A DNA stretch of 64,000 nt from Bremia lactucae (taxonomy: Eukaryota; Oomycota; Peronosporomycetes; Peronosporales; Peronosporaceae), in NCBI RefSeq assembly GCF_004359215.1, contig NC_090628.1, positions 1,300,836-1,364,835 of the forward strand, read 5' to 3'. The notes under the pieces were generated by a model. That model made no database searches. It was not told the DNA's origin and saw nothing but the letters and a program-made list of their open reading frames with translations. The number at the start of each line of letters is the position of its first letter. The first letter of the stretch is position 1. Below are positions 21,140 through 31,274 of the stretch, in pieces. Made by a program: the position numbers and the translations under genes.

Positions 21140-22400
21140 GGGTTATGGTAAGTACGATTTTCGATTCTCGCACAGTGAGGTGACGCATCACTATTTCATG
21201 ACCCAGCTCCTTCCCATAAACTCAACGTTCATTGAGAGAAAAAACTAGAATTTGATTTTGCGAAGCTGAACGCCAAAGGCCACGTAAGTGCGGCGTATCG
21301 ACCGCAACACGATATATGGCCTAGCTAGCCTCTAGTGCTTCAACTGCTCATGCAATCGTGGATCCAAGCCCTTTGAGGTCGGGGATCCGCCGTTTCCTCC
21401 TCTATTGGTGGGATGCGTCAATTGATACAAGTTGACCCTAAGGGCGGCGCTCAAAAACGTCAACGGCGTACAGGCAACATTTCCTAAGAGAAATCTCGTA
21501 CTCTCCGAGAGGGATACCCAAGCCACTTGACCAGATACTGATATTGACCGTTACGACGACGTTGCTTCAGAAGTCTCTCGACGTCGAACTTGGAGCCCCC
21601 TGCTCGTCGAGCAACGCAGGAGGAGACCGGAATATCGGCGGCGTCTTTGTTGGCGTTAATGCACAAAGTGCATCCGTTCCGCGAGACCCTAACTTGAGCG
21701 GAGCGTACCGTTGGCAAGTTCAAGATCTTCTGTAGACGTTGGAGCGTTACCGACCTCGTTTAGAGGGCCAGCTGGGGTCCTGATGAGGATGCGGTAATCT
21801 GCGGCGCAGCCGACTTACTCGGCGCGAGCGCCTTCCAATCCACATGGGAGGGATGCCTTTAGGGCATACGTAAGCCAACGTTGAACATTCGGTGTATACG
21901 CAGCTTCTATGAAAGATTTAGCGTGTAAGCTAAGCCCTTCTTGACCACGTCCGTAATTGGTCTAACGCGCGTATGCAATTTAGTCTTAAAGACCGCAGAT
22001 ACTACGTTATAGGTTGATTATTAGCACAAAGTAATACTTGGTCACCATACATAAAAGAAATAATACTAGTTTGTAGGACGTTTTTTTAGCATTAGGTAAT
22101 ACTCGGTCACCGACTTCAAAAAAAGAAACAGCTTGAGCTTTTAGCATCTGTTTGTTCCTTTTGTTTGCCTTGGCTATCAGCCATTGCTTCCCGCAAATGT
22201 CGAAAGACATTTAATGCGTTCCGAGAAACTCGCTGACCTGTTTCTTGAACGTAACACAGCTGATATCAGCAAACTATTCGTCCCCAACCAAGCCCTAAAC
22301 CACGTAGTGATAGCGTTAATGGATCCCAAAGGTGTATGAGGCCGTTCACGTAGAACGGATTATAGCATGTAGAGGCATGCACAACGTTGTTCAACACAAA
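21140..22400 (-). pseudogene. Chromodomain Gypsy fragment: integrase C terminus and chromodomain
   Basis: The minus strand encodes an integrase tail (NNVVHAST near 22395, AMADSQGKQKEQTDAK near 22150) and an FEVGDRVL block. It then encodes a chromodomain, VERLLKQRRRNGQYQYLVKW, at about 21590-21530, followed by LGYPS. Chromodomains at the end of Gypsy integrases bind histone marks and steer insertion. Beyond the chromodomain, at 21140-21300 on the plus strand, FDFAKLNAKGHVSAAY resembles the ORFs in the inverted repeat at 60627-61330. This is consistent with an antisense ORF 3' of pol. No LTR is present. Confidence 0.7.
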
Positions 22401-25038
22401 TTCATTAAGCGGGATTATTGTGCTCAGTGCTTTGGGGCCGCAGTAGAGATGCTGCGCGGAACGTTTTAATGACGCGAATAACGTCTTTTAACCGCCAGAG
22501 CTGTTGAGAGGACAAGGTTCCCAACAGTTGGAGCCGATGAGACAGCGGCATTCACATACTGTTGCCGGGTCGACGCATGCGCGTATACCCAAAGCTTACA
22601 GAAAGAATTCTTCAAGTTCGAGGCAGTCGAAGGTGACTCGTTGCGATAACCTGTCTGATTGACGATGCCATCGAAGCTCGTCGCATCGAGGATGATGCGA
22701 CAAAATGAAGTTTTACATGTCCAAATTGGCCGGACGTGCCAATCTTGGGCCTTACGGCTCAAGCCTTGTGACCATTTTGTGTTCGAGTCATACGAAGTCT
22801 AAGATTTTCTCAGACAAATATTTGAGCCGCAATGTACGAATTTAGGGCACGAGCAGAAATCTTGAATTTAAAGCAGAGCAAGCGTGACATCAATGCATAC
22901 GACGATACCTTGTGAGGTGAGTCGAGTGTAAATCCATATATGAACAAACAAAGGTTATTGTTTTCTCTTGCGGGTGGCCCCCAAAACCCACCGTCTCCGT
23001 CTCCGTCTCGACACAGAGACGCTTGATCAAGCTATCTTTATAGCGCAACCGGAAGACTTCAGCCTAAAAAGGCTTTTGTCTTCTCTAGTACCCATCGTTC
23101 ACCGAAACGAAACGACAAGAGATCGGAGGTCTCGAACTAAGGACCTCAATTATGTTGAGATCACTCTTCAGATTACAAGCGATTGCAGGCATGTAATCGC
23201 TGCCAGAATACATATGAATTTGGAATTTCACGCTTAGCGCCACGATACACTCAGCAAAACAACCAACCTCCCGGCAAGAATAGCGGAGGATACGAACTCA
23301 AGCGCTGTTGCGAATTGCAACGGCGAGGCGGACCGTAAAAACATATGGGGTGTGTTGGGGTGGAGCGCCCTACTGATCCAGCAACACCAAGAAATATTGC
23401 AGACCTCTTGCCGAAGTTACCCCCAACACACAGTCACTAAGTGTTACTGCTCCTGGTGATGAAGTTACCCTCATCACCCTACAAATCGAAATGGCATAGG
23501 AAGTGTCACTTCGCTGCCTAGTTGTTAGTGGGGCGTCGAAAAATCGACGCCAATTGCTAGAACATCATAGGTTCAAGTGCGTTGAGCGCGATATACAGCT
23601 AACGACGTTAATATTGCGCCTTAAGCAGGTGCATCTGTAGCTATTAAGAAGCGTGTAGTTAAAATTCAGTATGCGCTTGAAGGTAAGCAGTACGATGATG
23701 GGTTCATTGTACTGGATTTGGATTACAAGTTCTATGAACTCCTGGTAAAATCATGGCTCAGAAAATACGAGCCATGCATAAATTGGAAGGATCGGTCCTT
23801 TACGATGGCTGCCAACTGTTGTACGTCTTGAAGCGTCCACAAGAGTGTGGATGTAGTGTGACTGAGTGCGATAGTTGGTCACACTGAGGAGTTAGATTCT
23901 GGCGGCTGCGTGCAAGCAGAGACAGTGCCGAAAATCCACCAATCAAATAAGTTTTGGGGACAGGGACACGCCTGGCCGCCTAGTGAGAGCATCCAAGGAA
24001 GTATAAACCATGTATATGAGCTATAATGCAAAAATGGTTGCGCTACCACATCTCAATGCAGTTGAGGAGGATAACCTCAAATACTTGAGGAAATCAGTCT
24101 CAAGAACCGGACAGAGTAAGTCTTTAGAAAGAGACAGAGACGCTGAACGTTTTGGCTCATTCAGATCGAGTGGAGGCGCTAATAGAATTATCTGATAGCG
24201 CCTCCAAATTTAGCTTTTGGGATTAGACAATTTTCAAAGCTAGAGCCAAAACGGTTCTTGCGTGATCTGCGTAATGGCCAAGTCAATAAGATCTACGTTC
24301 GGGCCACAGAAGATGAGTACATGTCCAATATTCGGTCGGCGATAGTAATCCTTGAGAACGAACGGGTTCTCGGCAGCTTATCGATGGACGAAAATGCCCC
24401 CGATGAGAAGATCGGATTGAATGTCAGAAATTTGCGAGTCGCTAACGACAGATCCTTTATATAACGGTGTAATTGATTTCGAGGATGTATTCGCTGGTTC
24501 AGTACCATACGAGTTGCCTAAGAATGTAGGCGCTCGACATAAAATCGAACTGATAGCAGGTTCGAATACTGTGTCGTGAAACATCGCCACTGTCTCATGA
24601 TTAGCGATCGACAAATTCTTTTTTACCGATCGCTCAGCAGAATGCCATGTGAGTTAGTCAACCTCCTCACGATGCTCTCCGACCTTATGTGTGCGTAAAG
24701 CAACACGAGGGTAACCGTTGGTCCAAGTTATCAATAATTTAAATGCTGTAACAGTACCGGCTTGAACGCCGATACCGAGAAAAGACGCAATTATTGTGGC
24801 ATATCAGAAAGTACCATCTTCTCATATCCAGGATCTGATGGACTGGTTCTGAAAGGATCTGACGCGTTAAGAGGATATTCGTTCACCACAGCAAGCTCTC
24901 CCAGCAATATGCTTTGGAAATGACTAGGGGCTTAGTGAGGCCCTGCTACGTTTAACATATCTCTTACAAATTCGTTGAGTTAGATGCGAGATTTCGCATC
25001 GATATATACTGATGTTGTATTCGTTTATAGCCGAGCCA

Positions 25039-26441
25039 ACGCGCCGGTTCGATTTTGAGCCGGTTGCGCAAAGTAATAGTTAAAATAAGCACAATATTGC
25101 AACGATCGACAGTGAGGATACTCCTTTCTAGGATTGTCGAAATTGTATCGATCTCCAACAAATCGATACACAACACGGAACGGTGTCCTGTATTAAACAG
25201 CCATTTTTGGCGACACACCTCGTCGCGTCACCCTGAAATATATTATACTCCCGTCTGTAAGGTTCTTACACAGATGCGGGAGCAAAAGTTGTACGCCAAT
25301 CTTAAGAAGTGTGTATTTCGCTGCAAGCGAATTACCCTTTCTTGGATGCATCGTGGGGTAAGACGGTGTTCAGCCCTGATCGTGAACACCGTGTTGCCCC
25401 ACGATGCATCCAATTGCCTTTGTCAGTTGTTGTTAAGGGACTTCGAACGTTCCTCGGGCTAGCGGCGTACTTACACAAATAATCGCGCAAATATGCAGAT
25501 TTGGCAGCACATTTTTTCGCCTGTTAATTTTTTTTAAATAAGCATGGAATGCTGACTGTCAGCGTTCCTTTAAGAATATCAAGCAAAGCTTGATTCAATC
25601 GGCAATGTTGCTGATTACGGACCAAAACGGATCGTTTGTGACGCCGATTTTTCAATCGGCTGTGTATTTAGGCACTTGATACAGACGGTGTAGAGCGCGA
25701 CGTTTGCTATCAGTCGCATCAGCTTCAATCAGCTGAGCAAAATTTACCCAGGCATGACAAGGAATTCCTTGCAATGAAATAGGCACTGGTTAAGTGTAGG
25801 GCCTATCTCTTAGGAGATAGCAGTTCTTTGTTTGTGCTTAACATTCGTCTTTACTCACGACCGTAAACATTCCACACCTTTCGCTAAGAATGGCGACATG
25901 GTTGTCTTTCTTCGCGAAATATTATTTCTTGGTTTAATACAAACTAGGCCGCCTTAACGTCGTTGCTTATACCCTTCGCGCCGGTTCGATTTTGAGCCGG
26001 TTGCGCAAAATTTACCCAGGCATGACAAGGAATTCCTTACAATGAAATAGGCACTGGTTAAGTGTAGAGCCTATCTCTTAGGAGATAGCAGTTCTTTGTT
26101 TGTGCTTAACATTCGTCTTTACTCACGACCGTAAACAGTCCACACCTCTCGCAAAGAATGGCGACATGGTTGTCTTTCTTCGCGAAGTATTATTTCTTGG
26201 TTTAATACAAACTAGGCCGCCTTAACGTCGTCGCTTATACCCTTCGCGCCGGTTCGATTTTGAGCCGGTTGCGCAAAGTAATAGTTAAAATAAGCACAAT
26301 ATTGCAACGATCGACAGTGAGGATACTCCTTTCTAGGATTGTCGAAATTGTATCAATCTCCAACAAATCGATACACAACACGGAACGGTGTCCTGTATTA
26401 AACAGCCATTTTTGGCGACACACCTCGTCGCGTCACCCTCA
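25039..26441 (+). repeat. Local duplications inside the old GyA relative
   Basis: The block at 25737-26004 is repeated directly at 26005-26272 (offset 268) with few differences. The block at 25040-25238 is repeated at 26246-26441, again almost unchanged. The boundary sequence GCGCCGGTTCGATTTTGAGC occurs three times (about 25040, 25977 and 26245). Duplications this similar inside a strongly diverged element are younger than the element, or come from assembly. Confidence 0.75.
25342..25413. repeat. Hairpin with 17-bp and 9-bp perfect stems
   Basis: Outer stem 25342-25358/25397-25413 and inner stem 25364-25372/25383-25391 are both perfect. They lie in the reverse transcriptase region of the old GyA relative, where a plain coding sequence is expected. 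Confidence 0.85.
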
Positions 26442-27057
26442 CTCATAATGATTTGCGCTAACCCATCATCTATGAGAGTCACGGTGAACCAAAAAGTGGG
26501 AATCGTGAGGGTGAGAAGACTTATCTTATGGTAAGTCGCGATTTCTACTGGCCTCGACAGTATGAGCTTATGCACAAGTAATGTACTTGCAATGTTTATC
26601 AACAAGTGAAGCCTAATTTTGATCCCGTGCTTCATTACAGCCTCTGCCTGTTCCGGCAAGTGCTGTAACAATAGACTTCGTCTTCGGTTCAGCAGGATTG
26701 CCGTCCTAAAGTCGATCGCGGAAGACTACGCTCGTGTCTTCATCGACACGATATTTCGACTGCATAGGTCACCCCGTGAACTGGTTTAGGTCCTCCTCGG
26801 TTTACGGCAGATTTTCGGCAATCCGCATTACGTTCAGCTGGAACACGTTTAAAGTTGTCAAACGTCGAACCATGTAGACAGATGTGACGAACGTGCACAT
26901 CGTTCCCTCGAAAGATAGTTCGAAGATACGTCCACTTTCTCACGAGTTGAGTAACGTTTTGCCGATGGCAGAATTTGCCACCAACAACTATGCATCAACA
27001 AAGCATCTATCCTTCTTCGTCAATGGCTTACGTCATCCACGCATCATTTGCTAAACT

Positions 27058-27371
27058 GAGTTCATCTTCTTCATTGTTAATTAGATAAACATTGGTAATA
27101 TTTGCATTCTGTCTCAAGGAAATGCTTGATGAGCAAGAGCCAGACCAGTTTTTGCATATCAAACTTGTTACAGTGCAATTATTGCTCAAGGGGGAGGGAC
27201 CTGCTCGAGCAAAAATCGTTGCATATTAAATTTGTTAGAGTGTAAATCTAGCTCAAGAGGGAGGGAATCGCTCGAGCAATGATTGATCTGGCTCTTGCTC
27301 ATAACGCATTGCGTTAAAAAGGAATGCAAATAATACCAATGTTGATCTAATCAACAATGAAGAAGACGAGC
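27058..27371. repeat. Inverted repeat with two direct repeats in its loop
   Basis: The arms at 27058-27144 and 27287-27371 match as reverse complements over about 85 bp, with several differences. Between them lie two direct copies of a unit of about 75 bp (starting TTGCATAT at 27152 and 27218), each with a GGGAGGGA stretch and CTCGAGCAA. It looks like a composite produced by template switching in the integrase region of the element. Confidence 0.75.
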
Positions 27372-27645
27372 TTAATAATAGTAAATGATGCTATTGCTAA
27401 CTCTAATAAAAACGATGCTGGCATATTTCAGCATCGCCACTGACCGCAATTCGCACCGGTCGCAATGAACAAAACCGAGTTAGCAGGCGAATCCCTGCTG
27501 GTTTGAGAAGCAGTCGTTGGTTTGTGCGATAGTCTATCGCTGATGCGGTGGAATGACAGAAATGAATAGCTGACAAAACGGAAGAGTAAAGTTGTTTTTG
27601 ATGTAAGATTAGCGATTTAGTCCTACTGGCCCGGTAAAATCGTAC

Positions 27646-28016
27646 TAAACAGGGATTGACGAACGGTCTCTGGCATGGGTGTCCACCCTTGCATGATAGC
27701 TGGGAGCCCCGCTGCCAACTGAAGATGAAATTTGGGGTCTCCTCGATTAGTATGACGAGACCCATCCTTTAGACTACAAAGACCATCGAAAAGAGTGTGC
27801 CTCATGCACTCGTAAAGGGATTGTAAATATTAACTTTTACAAAGGTATCTCATAAGAAAGGCACGTCCTTTTATAGGGCTTATGTCTCCCTACATGTACA
27901 AATTGCGCCTTTATCACAGCAGGGTTTTGGATCACCCCACAATACGCAAGGTGAATCTGCCTCTTTCGACAAAAGCTGCAGCCTAAAAAAAGTGTTCACC
28001 GATAACAGATCTTTTT
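27646..28016. other. Unassigned sequence
   Basis: No motif or repeat match within the window that I can support. It lies between the end of the GyA-relative pol and the antisense coding pieces. Confidence 0.3.
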
Positions 28017-28704
28017 TCAAACATACTGTACAGAAGCATCCCAAGCTTGAAACAAGGAGTTCAAATCCTTTGGGATACTTTCCACAGTACCATCGTTGTC
28101 GAAAAATGGCTTCGGCGAAGAACTCGTGTTCGTCCTCATCAGGGCTATGGCGAGCCGTGATAAGTCGTACAGCGAAATTGCATGACGATTATTGGTTATT
28201 TCCGACCAACGGATTAAGTTGCCCTTGATAAGCAACCGAGGATTTTTCTGAAAAAAAAAAAAAAAAAAAAGAAAGCAGAATTTACTACTGCCATCAGTCA
28301 AGGGAAGGGGGACCGCGATACGCATCGTATCGCGGTCCCCCTTCCCTTGACTGATGGCAGTAGTCGAACTAAAATACATTTCGTAGTGATCTTTACGATC
28401 ACTTCGTATCTGGTGATGCGCAATAACATTACATGTATCTCACCATTATCGGACTCATTACAAGATGACTCTTCATCCTGTGGGTTGATCGAACCGAACA
28501 TCTGGGCGAATGATTCCCTTATTTGATCCACCAGAACCCACTAATTTGGCTTTATCCGCCCCGAATAATCCGAAGTGCTTTGCAGATGTTTTTGAGTTAG
28601 ATAGGATGTCCGACTCATCCTGTGCACTTGCGACCGGAATTGTAGGCGGGTGTGGCCCGCAGCAGACGGCTAAAGGTCTGCTGCACACAACCGCGCAGTG
28701 CTAG
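28017..28704 (-). pseudogene. Antisense ORF remnants upstream of an LTR
   Basis: Two protein-like stretches lie on the minus strand. One is HFGLFGADKAKLVGSGGSNK (28580-28521), with an acidic continuation NPQDEESSCNESDNGE in another frame. The other is near 28230-28020, ending KDLNSLFQAWDASVQ, which resembles the KDVKPLFQAWTAFFVQ stretch at 56605-56858. They are interrupted by an A tract (28251-28270) and by the perfect hairpin at 28284-28364. The position between pol and an LTR matches the antisense ORF of GyA. Confidence 0.5.
28284..28364. repeat. Perfect 39-bp hairpin
   Basis: Left arm 28284-28322 and right arm 28326-28364 are exact reverse complements around a 3-base loop (CAT). A run of about 20 A lies 14 bases to the left. 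Such a perfect stem in decayed sequence must be recent. Confidence 0.95.
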
Positions 28705-28799
28705 TTTTTATTGCCTTAGAGGCACACGACCAACAAGTGCTTCCCTGTCACAGAGAGACTTAGCATTATTCACTATCAGATGGATTAAACAGTCACAAA

Positions 28800-29120
28800 A
28801 GTGACTGTGGTAATATTACGGCAGTAATGTTATAGTTCTGTGCATTGACTGATTAAATTTTAGAAATCAACCCCGACAATCACTGCTAGACGCATGAATT
28901 GGCGGTTAGTAATGAGTCACTATATATAGTTTCATATTTATAAATTCAGTCAGGACTGTAAGAAGCATCATAAAGAAGGAACTTGATTATACTAAAACAG
29001 TTTGCTTTTTCCTCAACTAAGCACCACTTAGCTTTGAAGTTGTGAAGCGATCGCAAAGCAAGTTCCATTCTTCCGTTCCACGTCGTGTACGTGAGGTACA
29101 GCAGAACCCTTCACAGTTTA
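28800..29120 (+). repeat. Diverged Gypsy LTR remnant
   Basis: The segment ending near 29120 shares the order ACAGTTT, CCTC...CTTAGC, CTTCCGTTCCACGTCGTGTACGTGAGG with the 3' half of GyA LTRs. Clear termini are lost, so the boundaries are rough. Confidence 0.5.
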
Positions 29121-29244
29121 TACGGTTCGACCCAAAAGCATTTTATAAGATATAAGGGGTTATAAGGTAGAAGGGGTTTACATATTAAGCTGTTCGAACT
29201 TTTCATCGTCCGCTCTTTCCAAACCTTCCCAAAGTCGGACCACC

Positions 29245-30600
29245 ATGCCCCCCAAACCAGCTTCTTACACCGTGATGACGGACAATGTCCGCGTCGAGCT
29301 CTGCGAAAAAGAGCAGAAGGAACCGAAGCTTACCCAGAAAGAGCTTTCAGCATGGTTAGAGGCGCGGTTTAACGTCAAAGTCATCCAAGTAAATATCTCC
29401 AACACCCTCAAGCGAGCGGCCGATCTCTTTGCTAATGCAGACACTGGAACTCGAAGAGCCAAATTACACCGGACTGTCAATTACCCCGTGATGGAGAGTG
29501 CACTCTTCGAATGGTTTCAATTAAACTGCTTAGGTCAGCATGAGCGGAGAGCTCTTGAAGTTCAAGGGAGCCGTCTGCTTAGGTCAGCATGAGCGGAGAG
29601 CTCTTGAAGTTCAAGGGAGCCGTCTTTCTTGCCGAGCTCTACCCTGAAGCAAGCATGTTCGAATTTTCGAATGGGTGGCTCGACCGTATTAAGGAGCGTT
29701 ATGGTATCAAGTCCTACCGCCGGTTTGGTGAGAGCGGTTCTGTGTACGTGGCTCTCATTGCCGATGCGCGGCCTGGACTTCGCGTGCTCCCGACCAATTT
29801 GAGTGGGAGGATATTTACAACATGGACGAAACAGGCTTATTTTACGAATTTTTTTGAACCTCAAACATAAAGCCTGATTTTGGGAAATTCATGCGGTCAA
29901 CTCGTTGGCGACAATGCAACCTGAGGGATGGAAGCAGAGCAAGGAACGCCTTACTGCCGTCGTCTGCTGCAATGGCAGTGGCTCGGATAATTTGCCCTTG
30001 GGGGTAATTGGGAAGCTCCTTAATCCACGCTGCTTCAAAAACATCAACCGCAACAATCTTGGCTGCAAATACCGCGCAAAGTATTTTTTTTGGAATGGCC
30101 CAAGTGGTTTGAAGTAGAGTGGCGGGGCGGAAGATGCTACTCATCATGGACAACTGCACCGCCCACATAATGGTGGACGACCTTCCTCCTTTGAGCACTA
30201 CCTGCCACCAAATACGAAACCAAGCTCCAACCCTGAAGACGCCGATATTATTCGGAATTTTGAGGAGTACTATCGCCGTCGGTTCAATGCAAAGCTTTTG
30301 GAGGGCATTGAGGCGGGATATGTTGCGCCCGAAAAATCAACGTTTTGCAAGGAATCGAGCTCGCTGTTGCTCCGATGTTGAGGCAGAAACCATTGCAAAC
30401 TGCTGTACCCATTGCAACATACGAACTTCGAGAGCGCTGGCACTGGCTGTCACAGAGGCAATGGTTGAGCCGGATGCAGCGATCATTGCGGAACTCGGAG
30501 AACAGTCCGCTCTTTGCGATACAAGAACTCAATGGATATTCGCAACTTATTAAATTATCCAGAAGAAGAAATTATCACCTACGTACCCTCTGACTAGGAA
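29245..30600 (+). pseudogene. pogo/Tigger-like (CENP-B-like) DNA transposase
   Basis: The start is the ATG at 29245. The N terminus has a helix-turn-helix of the CENP-B type (KLTQKELSAWLEARFNV). A second DNA-binding helix region follows (GWLDRIKERYGIKSYRRFGE). The DDE domain shows IYNMDETGLFYE (first Asp, about 29812), then RLTAVVCCNGSGSDNLPLGV and LNPRCFKNINRNNLGCKYRA. It continues with MLLIMDNCTAHI (second Asp, about 30134). A 49-bp tandem duplication (29528-29625) shifts the frame, and further stops follow. Such enzymes move elements by cut and paste. The short motif ATAAGGGG occurs on both sides (about 29150, 30890 and 30950), but I could not establish terminal inverted repeats. Confidence 0.82.
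29528..29625 (+). repeat. 49-bp tandem duplication in the transposase
   Basis: Units 29528-29576 and 29577-29625 are identical. The length is not a multiple of three, so the duplication by itself breaks the reading frame, and its perfect identity suggests it is recent. Confidence 0.95.
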
Positions 30601-31274
30601 TCATCCTGTCAATTAGGGAAGTGGAAGAGAACACTGAAAACAATGCTGACCCGGACGACGATGGTGCGTAGTTCTCAGTTGTTAAGATAATCCATGCATT
30701 GGCCACCCTGGAAACATTGAAACTTTTTTGGCTTCAACAAGAAGTCGACCAGAAATTTTTTGGCAGCGGTGCGCAAAATGAAGGATTCAATAAGAATTTA
30801 GAGTAACAAAACTGACACAGAGCACCATATATGACTACTTTTCGTGGAGCTCAAGAGAGACCACAAAAAAGCTATAAAGTACTAAAGAATAAGGGGTCTA
30901 TAAACTTGTAAGAAAACCGGTACCACAAAAAAGTAACAAAGTATAAATAATAAGGGGGTTTATAAAATTGTAATGTGACGCCGCTTAACATAGAAACCCT
31001 TGAATTTACGGATCTTTGCTCAACCGTTTTCAGATGTTTTGAAAACATTCTGGAAGTTGAAATATAATGTGTCCGATTTCGAAAATTTATAAGTTATCTG
31101 TTAAAAGGGTTTAGGAAACTATGTAAATGTCAAATTCTTAAATCCGAAATTTCTCAAATACAAAACCTTCGTACACGTTTACTTTTTAGCCAATGCTGGT
31201 GAGTACAGTCTCTCACCACTATACCAGTATACTATGCCTCTAACATTGTTGTGACAAAAGTAACACTTTTCGTC
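30601..31274. other. Spacer between transposon remnant and host gene
   Basis: AT-rich sequence. It contains the right-hand ATAAGGGG repeats of the pogo-like remnant and the putative 5' region of the chromatin gene. No core promoter element could be assigned with confidence. Confidence 0.4.

Larger units (their letters stand above)
22590..27645 (+). pseudogene. Old, rearranged GyA relative (gag-pol)
   Basis: Gag, protease, reverse transcriptase, RNase H and integrase pieces occur in the GyA order, but much diverged. Examples are SWLRKYEPCINWK (protease end, about 23752), LEPKRFLRDLRNGQ (about 24247), LTQMREQKLYANLKKC (reverse transcriptase, about 25267) and an integrase end near 27560. Segments are duplicated (see 25039-26441) and an inverted repeat is present at 27058-27371. 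The LTR remnant at 28800-29120 and antisense coding pieces at 28017-28704 may belong to the same element. It is far beyond function. Confidence 0.7.

Noticed and set aside
27152..27285. A CRISPR-like repeat array
   Set aside because: There are only two units, inside a retrotransposon of a eukaryotic genome. There is no spacer pattern.
28017..28379. A 120-codon minus-strand protein
   Set aside because: Half of it is translation of the A run (poly-Phe) and of the perfect hairpin. Only the segment around KDLNSLFQAW looks like real coding sequence.
29130..30990. Terminal inverted repeats of the pogo-like element
   Set aside because: The ATAAGGGG words on both sides are in the same orientation, not inverted, so the element ends remain undefined.
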